Shown here one piece after another: positions 1 through 6,880 of a DNA stretch of 64,000 nucleotides (positions are counted from its first letter, which is position 1; each line of letters begins with the position of its first letter). The stretch covers positions 231,425 through 295,424 of the forward strand of contig NZ_JARZHG010000010.1 in NCBI RefSeq assembly GCF_029946505.1, given 5' to 3'. The stretch comes from Polyangium sp. y55x31. GTDB lineage: Bacteria; Myxococcota_A; Polyangia; Polyangiales; Polyangiaceae. The notes under the pieces were generated by a model that did no database searches, had not been told where the DNA came from, and saw only the letters and a list, made by a program, of their open reading frames with translations. Made by a program: the position numbers and the translations under genes.

Positions 1-176
1 TTCCCCTGCGAGGCCGAGCCGTCGCTATACACGAGGCGAGCCGAGGCGACGCGGTTCGCGGTCTTCGTCACCGTGGCCGCGACGAGGTGGTGCTCGCGGG
101 GCACGTCCTCGCCGCCCACCTTCACGAGGAACTCGCGGTGGTCGGGAGAAACAGGGAGGGTTCGCTCGGCAGAAAT
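1..176 (-). CDS. VgrG/Afp8-like spike protein, N-terminal part only
   Basis: The reading frame enters the window from the left edge, so only about the first 58 residues are visible. They contain a stretch reading FLVKVGGEDVPREHHLV followed by VTKTANRVASARLV, which resembles the beginning of VgrG/Afp8 spike-hub proteins of contractile injection systems. It follows the LysM hub gene by 2 bases, the usual eCIS order. No ATG or GTG fits the N-terminus. The best start is an ATT at 176-174 (minus strand), placed 8 bases after a GGAG ribosome binding site. The identification is by pattern and gene order, and the rest of the protein lies outside. Confidence 0.7.
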   Translation of the reverse strand, partial: MSAERTLPVSPDHREFLVKVGGEDVPREHHLVAATVTKTANRVASARLVYSDGSASQG

Positions 177-178
177 GG

Positions 179-844
179 CTACTTCTCCAGGGGGGGAAAG
201 ACGAGCCGCGTCCCGGGCACGAGGCACCGGAAATCATCGAGCCGGTTCGCGGCGGCCACGTGAATGTAATGGCGCGGGTCTCCGTAGACCTCGGTGCACA
301 GCCCAGGCAACGTATCGCCGGCCTTCACGACCCTCGTATGGGTCAGATCCGACGATTTGTCGTTCGCCATCGCGACGCGCGTCTGGTCATCCACGCTGTC
401 GGTGAACGTCGCGGTGATCACGGCGCGCATCGGCGTGCCGTCGGGCTTGAACATCTTGTAGGCGATGCTCGCGCTCTTCAGCACGCAGCGCTTCACCGTG
501 AGCTTCCCCCAGGCGACCCGGAGGTAGTTCGGCCGATGAATATCGCCGTTGTACTCCGTCACGCGCTGGAATTCGGCGATCTTCTTCTGCACGTCGAGCG
601 GTTTGCCGCTCGCGCCCGTCCCGTCGAGGAAAAATGAGAGCGTGAGATCGCCGGGCTTGATCCGCTTGAACTCCATCCGGCTGCCCGTCGTGCCCGCGCC
701 CTGCGCGCTGTCGTACTCCAGCTCGTACGACAGCGTGATCTCGCTCGGGTTGACGTACGCCTCGAACGTGGCAACCGCGGCGTCGGTGCACGCCGGTTGT
801 TTATGGGCCTCGATGCGGAGCTTCTCCAGCGCGCCTCGGTCCAC
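179..844 (-). CDS. eCIS LysM-domain hub/tube-initiator protein (Afp7-like)
   Basis: 221 residues from a GTG start. The N-terminal ~150 residues are a beta-rich domain containing FEAYVNPSEITLSYELEYD, typical of the contractile-injection-system tube protein that seats the inner tube on the baseplate (Afp7/Pvc7, related to phage gp53). The C-terminus holds a LysM module: VVKAGDTLPGLCTEVYGDP at about 173-191, then IHVAAANRLDDFRCLVPGTRL. It lies between the DUF5908 peptide and the VgrG-like spike, exactly as in Afp/PVC clusters. LysM in this family is thought to anchor the baseplate hub to spike components rather than to wall. Recognition is firm at family level. Confidence 0.87.
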   Translation of the reverse strand: MDRGALEKLRIEAHKQPACTDAAVATFEAYVNPSEITLSYELEYDSAQGAGTTGSRMEFKRIKPGDLTLSFFLDGTGASGKPLDVQKKIAEFQRVTEYNGDIHRPNYLRVAWGKLTVKRCVLKSASIAYKMFKPDGTPMRAVITATFTDSVDDQTRVAMANDKSSDLTHTRVVKAGDTLPGLCTEVYGDPRHYIHVAAANRLDDFRCLVPGTRLVFPPLEK

Positions 845-847
845 GGC

Positions 848-1009
848 TCAGCGCTCCTCTCTCTGCTCGAGGATCTCGAGCACGCGCTCGACGCACTCGC
901 GGACGAGCGCGCCTCGGTCCTCGGGCGACGGCGCGCGGGTCGCGCCGTCCTTCGCGGGCTCCTCGCCCACCTCGACGGTGATGACGACCTCTTCGACGAA
1001 GATCGGCAT
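848..1009 (-). CDS. DUF5908 family small eCIS protein
   Basis: 53 residues, start MPIFVEEVVITVEVGEE and end RECVERVLEILEQREER. This matches the DUF5908 pattern: a short beta strand, a variable acidic linker and a C-terminal amphipathic helix. Such peptides occur in eCIS operons between the tube genes and the LysM hub gene (Afp6/Pvc6 position), where their role is not well established. The ATG at 1009 lies 3 bases beyond the stop of the preceding tube gene, and its own stop lies 3 bases before the GTG of the LysM gene. Coding and strand are therefore well supported despite its size. Confidence 0.8.
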   Translation of the reverse strand: MPIFVEEVVITVEVGEEPAKDGATRAPSPEDRGALVRECVERVLEILEQREER

Positions 1010-1012
1010 GGC

Positions 1013-1459
1013 TCAGGACCTGTCCAGCGTGAAGTATTGGTAAGCGAACTGCAGCGTCTCGACGACGACGGTGTTGTTCGACGCGTTCAGATCGCTCACC
1101 GACCATTTCGTGGGATACGCCTTCACCACGTGCCAGGTGAGGAGCGGTTCGTGCTCGTCGTTGAGCAGCATCACGTCGATGTTCCTCGGCGTGATCTCGA
1201 GCTTCTCCACGCATTGCTCCACCCAGTCGATGATCTCCGAGCTCGTCAGGAGGCCACGCTTCAAGACGAGCTCGGGATACTTGGCCCGAGTGGGGTATTT
1301 CTGGACGAACCGATTCTCTCCGCCCTCGGGCACCTCCTCGGAGACGAGCTCCACGGCGAGGCCGGAGACCTCCGTGAAGCGGACGTCGCTCGCATTCGCG
1401 GACAGACCGAGGACCTCGACCCGGAAGTGGAACCCGACGGGCGGATAGTAGGCGGTCAT
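1013..1459 (-). CDS. eCIS inner tube protein (gp19/Afp5-like)
   Basis: 148 residues, start MTAYYPPVGFHFRVEV. It has the T4 gp19/phage tail-tube family signature: an early hydrophobic strand, FTEVSGLAVELVSEEVPEGG, a KYPELVLKRGLL segment, the LNDEHEPLLTW strand and a late VVVETLQFAYQYF strand. It is the second of two adjacent tube paralogues and starts inside the stop of the first (ATGA overlap), indicating translational coupling. In Afp/PVC the second tube copy is often the minor form at the baseplate end, so an initiator-tube role is inferred. The insert VSEEVPEGGENRFVQKYPT is longer than in the upstream paralogue. Confidence 0.88.
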   Translation of the reverse strand: MTAYYPPVGFHFRVEVLGLSANASDVRFTEVSGLAVELVSEEVPEGGENRFVQKYPTRAKYPELVLKRGLLTSSEIIDWVEQCVEKLEITPRNIDVMLLNDEHEPLLTWHVVKAYPTKWSVSDLNASNNTVVVETLQFAYQYFTLDRS

Positions 1460-1893
1460 GACTCGTTCTGCAGCTCGAGGCCCTCGTGCGCGAGCTCGAT
1501 CGACTCGATGGCGACCTCGTTGGCGGAGGCCTTGAGCTGCGGGCCCTCGACCTTCACGGGGAACGCGTTCATGACCTTCCAGACCATCACCGGCTGGTGC
1601 TCCTCGTTCAGCAAGCTGATGATGAGGTTGCGGCGCTCGACGGTGTTCAGCTTGATCGTGCTGAGCCACTTGAAGAACTGATTGTCCCCCTTCGTGACGC
1701 CGCGCTTCAGCGTGATGTTGTTGAACTTGCGCAGCCCCGGCATCTTGATGGAGGAGTACTCGGGGAACGAGCCGTCTCGATACTCGATCACCTGGTTCTC
1801 CTGCGTCAAACCGGTGACCTCGGAAAAGCCGACGCGGCTGCCACCCCACTCGACAGTGAAGTGGAAGACCGGAAGCGGATACGTTGCGGGCAT
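1456..1893 (-). CDS. eCIS major inner tube protein (gp19/Afp1-like)
   Basis: 145 residues, start MPATYPLPVFHFTVEWGG. It carries the gp19-type tail-tube pattern: GFSEVTGLTQENQVIEYRDG, IKMPGLRKFNNITLKRGV, the conserved LLNEEHQPVMVWKVMNAFP strand and a C-terminal SANEVAIESIELAHEGL. The protein polymerises into the hollow tube that the contracting sheath drives outward. It lies 25 bases downstream of the sheath gene and overlaps the next tube gene by 4 bases. Being directly after the sheath and of standard length, it is probably the major tube subunit. Confidence 0.9.
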   Translation of the reverse strand: MPATYPLPVFHFTVEWGGSRVGFSEVTGLTQENQVIEYRDGSFPEYSSIKMPGLRKFNNITLKRGVTKGDNQFFKWLSTIKLNTVERRNLIISLLNEEHQPVMVWKVMNAFPVKVEGPQLKASANEVAIESIELAHEGLELQNES

Positions 1894-1918
1894 GGCTTTG
1901 GATCCTTTTTACGGGGGA

Positions 1919-3331
1919 TTACGACGTCTGCATCTTGTGGAAGAACCGGAGCACGATGAACTCGGCAGGACGCACGACGGCCATGCCGATCTCGACGAAC
2001 ATGCGCCCCTCGAGGATGTCCTGCGAGCTCATGGTGGTCCCGAGGCCGCTGCGCACGAAGAACGCGTCCTTCGGCGACGCGCCCGCGAGCGCGCCCTCGC
2101 GCCACTTGTCCGTCAGGTAATTCTCGATCATGCCGCGCACCTTGACCCAGGTATTCGCGTCATTGGGCTCGAAGACCGCCCAGTACGTGCTCTTCTTGAT
2201 CGACTCCTCGACCATGTTGAAGAAGCGCCGCACCGAGACGTAGCGCCACTCGTTGTCGTTGCCCGCGAGCGTGCGCGCGCCCCAGACGAGCGTGCCCTTG
2301 CCCGCGAACGCGCGGATCGCATTGATGGATTTCCCCGTCGTCGGGTCCACGTTCAGCGCGTCCTGCTTCTCGTTCGTCAGCCGGACGACGGGCTCGATCA
2401 CGTCCGCGAGGGCCACGTTCGCGGGCGCCTTCCAGACGCCGCGCGCGCGATCGGTCGCGGCGTAGACGCCGGCGATGGCGCCGCTCGGCGGCATGACCAC
2501 GTAATGCTTCTGGAGCTCCGCCTTGACGAGGTTGTAGGCCGTGGTGTCGCTGTCCACGAGCGCGCCGAGCTTCGCCGTGCCCTTGTCGTCGGTCACGATC
2601 ACGTTGCTCTCGTCCTTGTTGACGTGGTGATTGAAGCTCGTCTTGATGAACGGGTAATACGCGGCGCCGTACTTCAGCACGCCCGTCCAGGCATCGCGGT
2701 TTGCCTCGATGACCTTCTTCTTCACTTCCTTGCCGCCGTCCTCGCCGATGACGACGTCCTCGTCCGGGCCCACGTCGCCCTTCCAGGCGTCGAAGAGCGC
2801 GACGCGATCACGAAGGTCGTCGCATTGCTTGAGCATCGCGGCGCAGAGCGACGCGTATTTGGCGTGGACGAGTTTCGTCGCCTCGGGGATGACGAGGATC
2901 GTGGGCTCGTCCTCCTTCCGCACCGCGTTGAGGCCCGCCTCGAGGTCGTCGGGCGAAATCTTCGTGGCGTCGTGGTTGCCGACGGAGACGATGTAACATT
3001 GCCCGCCGCCGTTGTCGAAGTAGAGCTTCACCGCGTAATAGAGGAGAAACGACGGCTCCGGCGGGGTGATGTCGGCGGAGACGGCCACTCCCTTGTCGTC
3101 GCGGCCGAGCTTGACGCCGATCTCGTCCGCCTTGGGAAAACCGAAGAGCGTCTGGAACTCGACCATCGAGTAGATCTTCGTGGGCGTCTTCAGCAGATCA
3201 TCTTTTTTGATCTTCGTCGCCTTCTCGGTGTAGCCGATGAAAGCAGGGATCGCCGTCCCCACCTCCGCGACGGAGGGGGGAAACATCGGGATCTCTTCGA
3301 CGTAAACGTCAGGTGTACGGTACGTGGGCAT
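1919..3331 (-). CDS. eCIS contractile sheath protein
   Basis: 470 residues, start MPTYRTPDVYVEEIP, the standard opening of phage/eCIS tail sheath proteins. This N-terminal strand inserts into neighbouring subunits. Central segments VGNHDATKISPDDLEAGL, PTILVIPEATKLVHAKYASL and YAAYYPFIKTSFNHH, and the C-terminal GKGTLVWGARTLAGN...RRFFNMVEESIKKSTYWAVFEPN, are typical of the conserved sheath core. It would form the outer sheath whose contraction fires the tube. Only one sheath gene is visible, whereas Afp and PVC carry three. A second could lie beyond the left edge. Confidence 0.93.
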   Translation of the reverse strand: MPTYRTPDVYVEEIPMFPPSVAEVGTAIPAFIGYTEKATKIKKDDLLKTPTKIYSMVEFQTLFGFPKADEIGVKLGRDDKGVAVSADITPPEPSFLLYYAVKLYFDNGGGQCYIVSVGNHDATKISPDDLEAGLNAVRKEDEPTILVIPEATKLVHAKYASLCAAMLKQCDDLRDRVALFDAWKGDVGPDEDVVIGEDGGKEVKKKVIEANRDAWTGVLKYGAAYYPFIKTSFNHHVNKDESNVIVTDDKGTAKLGALVDSDTTAYNLVKAELQKHYVVMPPSGAIAGVYAATDRARGVWKAPANVALADVIEPVVRLTNEKQDALNVDPTTGKSINAIRAFAGKGTLVWGARTLAGNDNEWRYVSVRRFFNMVEESIKKSTYWAVFEPNDANTWVKVRGMIENYLTDKWREGALAGASPKDAFFVRSGLGTTMSSQDILEGRMFVEIGMAVVRPAEFIVLRFFHKMQTS

Positions 3332-3342
3332 GGAGCGGACCT

Positions 3343-4362
3343 CTATCTGGAGATGTGGATGATCTGGTTTGCGTCCGCCTTGTCGGCGCCTGGCAGGGGC
3401 AGGTTCTCGATGAGGACGTCACCATTGCGACTGAGTTCGATTTTTTTGGCAGCGCGGCGCCGCCGCGCGACGGGCGCCTGCGACCGAAAAAGGACGACCC
3501 TCGCTCCCCCGCGCGCGAGCAGCGAGAGCGGGGGCTCGCCCCGGCCGAACGCCGAGTCGAGCACCCGCGTGAACGCGATTTCGTCGCGGCCCTCCTCGGC
3601 CGCGCCGCGATCGGAGACCGACAGGTGCTCGAGCTCCGTGCTCGAGGGTTTGTCGATCACAAGATAATAATTCAACGTCTCCTTTCGCGCCCGGAAGCCA
3701 ATCTCGAAGGCCGGCGCTCCACCTTCCGCATGGAAGAAATCGTGTACGTGGATGTCGACCACGACGACCACGCCGGCGCGGAGCAGCTCCGGCTCGGTCA
3801 GGTATTCGGTCGTCCGCGTCTCCGCGCCCTCGTAGGCTTCCTCGATCGAGAAAGGCCCGGGCGGCATGCGATCGAGCTCGAAGGTGACGTGCGTCGCGGA
3901 GCGCGCCGCGGTGACCTCCTCGACGCGGATCGCGGCCCCCGCGGCGTCGCGCAAGGTCACGGTGACGGGCCGCGCCGACAAGCCGAGCGCATGCGCGACG
4001 AGCGAGCCGACGAGCTTTCGCGGCTCGGCCGCATCGAGCGCGCTCGGCGACTTCCCATTGCAATGGTAGGCCACGCTCCCGGGCGGCGCTGACGGGAGCG
4101 CGGTGTAATTGAAGAAGAACGGATCCGTCGGCCGGAGGCCGATCCGCAGCGTCGTCCCGGCGGCGCCGACGAGCGGCGCGCGATCGCCGACGGCCTGGAA
4201 GTGCGCCTCGAGGACGCCGTTCGAGGCCCTCGTCAACGCGCGCGCGCCGCACAGGATCCGCGTGGTATCGGCGGGCAGCACGAAGTCGATGTCGGGGAAC
4301 GTCCCGCCGTCGTACTCGTGCGTCACGCGCAGCGAGAACAGGGATTCGAATCGGACGGTCAC
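3343..4362 (-). CDS. Unrecognised eCIS-operon protein
   Basis: 339 residues, family not recognised. The ATG at 4362 overlaps the stop of the upstream DUF4255 gene by 4 bases, and the sheath gene starts 11 bases beyond its end, so it is cotranscribed with structural eCIS genes. The sequence is rich in predicted beta strands with Val/Thr-rich segments such as ARPVTVTLRDAAGAAIRVEE, recalling Ig-like or carboxypeptidase-regulatory folds. There is no signal peptide or membrane segment. A basic patch (ARRRRAAKK, about 305-313) lies near the C-terminus. It could be a fibre, a sheath-associated protein or a cargo-related factor, and the sequence does not decide which. Confidence 0.75.
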   Translation of the reverse strand: MTVRFESLFSLRVTHEYDGGTFPDIDFVLPADTTRILCGARALTRASNGVLEAHFQAVGDRAPLVGAAGTTLRIGLRPTDPFFFNYTALPSAPPGSVAYHCNGKSPSALDAAEPRKLVGSLVAHALGLSARPVTVTLRDAAGAAIRVEEVTAARSATHVTFELDRMPPGPFSIEEAYEGAETRTTEYLTEPELLRAGVVVVVDIHVHDFFHAEGGAPAFEIGFRARKETLNYYLVIDKPSSTELEHLSVSDRGAAEEGRDEIAFTRVLDSAFGRGEPPLSLLARGGARVVLFRSQAPVARRRRAAKKIELSRNGDVLIENLPLPGADKADANQIIHISR

Positions 4363-4928
4363 GGCGCCCTCATGCCGAAGTCGAGGCCCGAGACGGGCGA
4401 GACGATGCCGGAGGCCGCTTCATCCTGGAGCGTCACCATTCGCACCTTGTAAAGGACCGATGGGAGCTGCTTGCTGCCGATGAAGGCCCAGATCTGGTTG
4501 AGCTGCTCGAACGAAGGGGAAAGGAGCTCGACCGTGAGCTTTTCGATGCGCGCATCGAGCCCGGGATACGCGCTCTGCGTGAAGACGGGGTTCGCCTGGA
4601 AGAACGAAAGGACGAGCGAGAGGTGGCGCAGCGCCTGATCGTATCGCTGGAAGTTCGCCGCGAACATGACGTAGAGATTCAGCCGGAGCGGCGGCTCGAC
4701 CTTGAGGATCTTGCCATTCTCGCGGGTGAGCTCGGGGAGCTGCGCGCGAAAGACGCGCTCCTCCTCCACGTTGACGATCGCGACCCCGACGTGATCGACC
4801 TGGATCGCGCACTTGCCGGCCTCGTCCACGATCCGCCCGAGCTCGGCCCCGCCGAACGTCGAGCCGGTCCGCAGCGCCACCTGGGCGTTGAGGTTTTTCA
4901 CGAGAAACGCGAGCGCAACGTCAAGCAT
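4359..4928 (-). CDS. DUF4255 family eCIS protein (Afp16/Pvc16-like)
   Basis: 189 residues from ATG 4928, which follows an AGGA site by about 8 bases; a longer frame to 4985 lacks such support. The sequence MLDVALAFLVKNLNAQV, then IVNVEEERVFRAQ, PPLRLNLYVMFAANF, YDQALRHLSLVLSFFQANPVF and SPSFEQLNQIWAFIGSKQLPSVLYKVRMV, matches DUF4255. In Afp/PVC this family (Afp16/Pvc16) caps and terminates the tube-sheath at the distal end. Here it precedes the sheath gene instead of ending the operon, as in several non-Afp eCIS clusters. Confidence 0.88.
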   Translation of the reverse strand: MLDVALAFLVKNLNAQVALRTGSTFGGAELGRIVDEAGKCAIQVDHVGVAIVNVEEERVFRAQLPELTRENGKILKVEPPLRLNLYVMFAANFQRYDQALRHLSLVLSFFQANPVFTQSAYPGLDARIEKLTVELLSPSFEQLNQIWAFIGSKQLPSVLYKVRMVTLQDEAASGIVSPVSGLDFGMRAP

Positions 4929-5016
4929 GGGTCGATCCTGATCCCACCGCGGTGCGGGCCGCCGGCGAGCTCGGCGTGACGTCAAAGCAAGGCGCGGGCC
5001 AAGGCGCGCGCCTTCG

Positions 5017-5403
5017 TCACTTCACCTCGATGATGCTCCCGGGCGTGACGATCTCGATGCTCCCCGTCCACTGGCAGGTGCACTTCGAATCATCGGTCAA
5101 TGCTTTGAGCTCAGGCAGGCCCACCACGGAGGCTCCCGGCGACCAAGGCGCCGCGATCACCGGGATGCAGGGCTGCGGCGTGAGCACGCCATTCGCGGCC
5201 GACGTGGCAGCGGCGACCTGCGGATTTGCCTGCGTCTGGCACATCCCGAAGGGCGCGATGTTCACCATGGGCTTCTGATCCATGATGGTCGCGGCTCGCA
5301 TCTCGCCTGCCGTCGTGAAGACCGCAGGCAAGACGCTGAGCGTCGACGGTGACGTTCCCTGGCTGCAGCGCAGCATCGCGCCATGTACGACGAGCTTTGC
5401 CAT
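5017..5403 (-). CDS. PAAR-like DUF4280 protein
   Basis: 128 residues, start MAKLVVHGAMLRCSQGTSPS. Cysteines at C13, about C55 (FGMCQTQANP) and about C79 (TPQPCIPV), with DDSKCTCQWTGSIEIVTPG near the end, fit DUF4280. That family is PAAR-like and caps spike tips in contractile injection systems. It is the first visible gene of the minus-strand operon; 88 bases separate it from the DUF4255 gene. The ATG at 5403 starts the conserved sequence directly, and an upstream extension in frame is not family-like. Role at the spike tip is inferred from the family. Confidence 0.83.
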   Translation of the reverse strand: MAKLVVHGAMLRCSQGTSPSTLSVLPAVFTTAGEMRAATIMDQKPMVNIAPFGMCQTQANPQVAAATSAANGVLTPQPCIPVIAAPWSPGASVVGLPELKALTDDSKCTCQWTGSIEIVTPGSIIEVK

Positions 5404-5697
5404 GAAGGATGAAACGGCCGGGCTGCAAGGCCCGGGCCAGGCGCGAAGACGACCAAGCCCGCCCCCACGCCGGTGCAACGCCTGCGTGCATCACGAAAAT
5501 TGTGCATCACGGCGCCGCGCCGCACGGGCGAGCGAGAAAAACCGGACGTCCCTGGAGAGCCATTCGACGTTTCTCCGACCCCAGCGACCGAGCGCCCATA
5601 GCGGGAACCTCCCTCCGCGTCGCGCCGTCTCCCCCGCGCGCTCCTCATCGGAGGCGTGCTGAATCAGGGCACCATGCTCCAGGAGAACGCGGACAAA
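5404..5697. promoter_or_regulatory. Divergent intergenic region, eCIS operon / carbonic anhydrase
   Basis: About 290 bases separate the divergent eCIS operon and the carbonic anhydrase gene, so both promoters should lie here. I see no convincing -35/-10 pair and no clear operator. The most A/T-rich patch is at about 5496-5508 (cacgaaaattgtg), which is itself a short palindrome (CAC.AA.TT.GTG) and a possible operator or -10 region. No open frame in the stretch looks protein-coding. Confidence 0.3.
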
Positions 5698-6597
5698 ATG
5701 CCGAAACAAGCTACCACCAAGGATCCCGCCGCACGCGGAAAACTCGTTTTTGCGGCGCTCGCCCTCCTCGGCCTCGGGGCCTGCATGGAGAGCCCGCCGG
5801 CCGATACGTCCGACGAGGCGAACGCACGAGTCGACCCCGCGATGTGCCCCGAGGCCCCGAAGCCGAACGGACATCCCTGGGAATACGACGGCCCCGAGGG
5901 ACAGGACCACTGGGGCACGACCGACGGGTACCCGAATTGCACGAACGGGCGGAGCCAGTCCCCCATCGACATCGAGAATCCCGTCACCCGCGACACCACG
6001 CAATCCGGGCTCGCGGGCCGCGCTTACGGCGACGCGCCGGGGCGTTTTTACGATAACGGGCATACCCTCATGTTCCTGTTCCCGCACGAGCAGCCGGGCG
6101 GGACGCTCGAGCTCGACGGCGTCACGTACACGCTCGATCAGTTCCATTTCCACGCGCCGAGCGAGCATCGCATCGGAGGAAAGGCGCACCCCATGGAAGC
6201 GCATTTCGTCCATTCCGCGCCCCCTGCCTCCCCGGGCGGGCCTCCACGGCGCGCAGTCGTGGCCGTCATGATCGACGTCGGCCCCGAGGAAAATACGTTC
6301 CTGGCCCCGCTCTTCGCGCACCTGCCCGAAATGGAAGGCGGAGGCACGTGCCTCCAGACCGAGGGCCTCGCCGACGTGCTGCTCGGGGATCGCGGCGGCT
6401 TCTATCGATACGACGGATCCCTCACGACGCCCGATTGCAGCGAGCACGTGCAGTGGATCATCATGGAGAAGCCGATCCTCGCCTCCGCCGAGCAGATCGG
6501 CGAGTTCGTCTCCGTCTTTCCGGACAATGCGCGCCATGTGCAGCCGCTCGACGGGCGCACGATCACGTTTTATCCGGGAGGGCCGGCGGCCTTGTGA
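5698..6597 (+). CDS. Secreted alpha-class carbonic anhydrase, lipoprotein-type
   Basis: Zinc enzyme that hydrates CO2 to bicarbonate. With the start at 5698 (MPKQATTKDP) it has 299 residues; starts at 5656 and 5674 are also possible. A lipoprotein signal ends in LALLGLGAC, so the mature protein is probably tethered to the outer membrane or periplasmic face. The alpha-CA signature is clear: SQSPIDIENPV, zinc histidines H150 and H152 in FHFHAPSEH and H169 in EAHFVH, and YDGSLTTPDCSEHVQWIIM. It diverges from the eCIS operon with no obvious functional link. Confidence 0.93.
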   Translation: MPKQATTKDPAARGKLVFAALALLGLGACMESPPADTSDEANARVDPAMCPEAPKPNGHPWEYDGPEGQDHWGTTDGYPNCTNGRSQSPIDIENPVTRDTTQSGLAGRAYGDAPGRFYDNGHTLMFLFPHEQPGGTLELDGVTYTLDQFHFHAPSEHRIGGKAHPMEAHFVHSAPPASPGGPPRRAVVAVMIDVGPEENTFLAPLFAHLPEMEGGGTCLQTEGLADVLLGDRGGFYRYDGSLTTPDCSEHVQWIIMEKPILASAEQIGEFVSVFPDNARHVQPLDGRTITFYPGGPAAL

Positions 6598-6738
6598 CGG
6601 TTACGAACGCCGTGCCATCCTCGTCCCCCCGCGGTGGCCGATCCTTCGCCGACCCGGGGAGAGCGACGCCCACCACAACTGGCTCGCAACGGCGAGCAAG
6701 GTTGGGTAACCTCCCCCGGAAGCGAGGAACCTTCACGC

Positions 6739-6858
6739 ATGGAGAACAAAGTTGGCGACGCGCTCTCGACGACCGACGAGCACACCCAGCGGGTGCTCGA
6801 TCTGGCGGTGGTGCACTTCATGGCCAACGGGCCGCGGAAGAAGGCGTTGGCGACCTGA
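6739..6858 (+). CDS. Possible 39-residue peptide upstream of TPR-CHAT gene
   Basis: A 39-codon frame (MENKVGDALSTTDEHTQRVLDLAVVHFMANGPRKKALAT, not a recognised family) ends 22 bases before the TPR-CHAT start. A GAGGA lies 11 bases before its ATG, rather far. It could be a small partner, a leader peptide or a decayed remnant. The 283-base gap between the carbonic anhydrase and the TPR-CHAT gene otherwise shows nothing I recognise. Confidence 0.25.
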   Translation: MENKVGDALSTTDEHTQRVLDLAVVHFMANGPRKKALAT

Positions 6859-6880
6859 ATGAGGGGGCGGAACTCGATCC

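Noticed and set aside
1682..3667. 661-codon plus-strand frame over the sheath gene
   Set aside because: No family motif and antisense to a conserved sheath protein.
5404..5697. Named promoter for the eCIS operon
   Set aside because: Only a weak A/T patch at 5496-5508; no hexamer pair or sigma-54 element could be supported.
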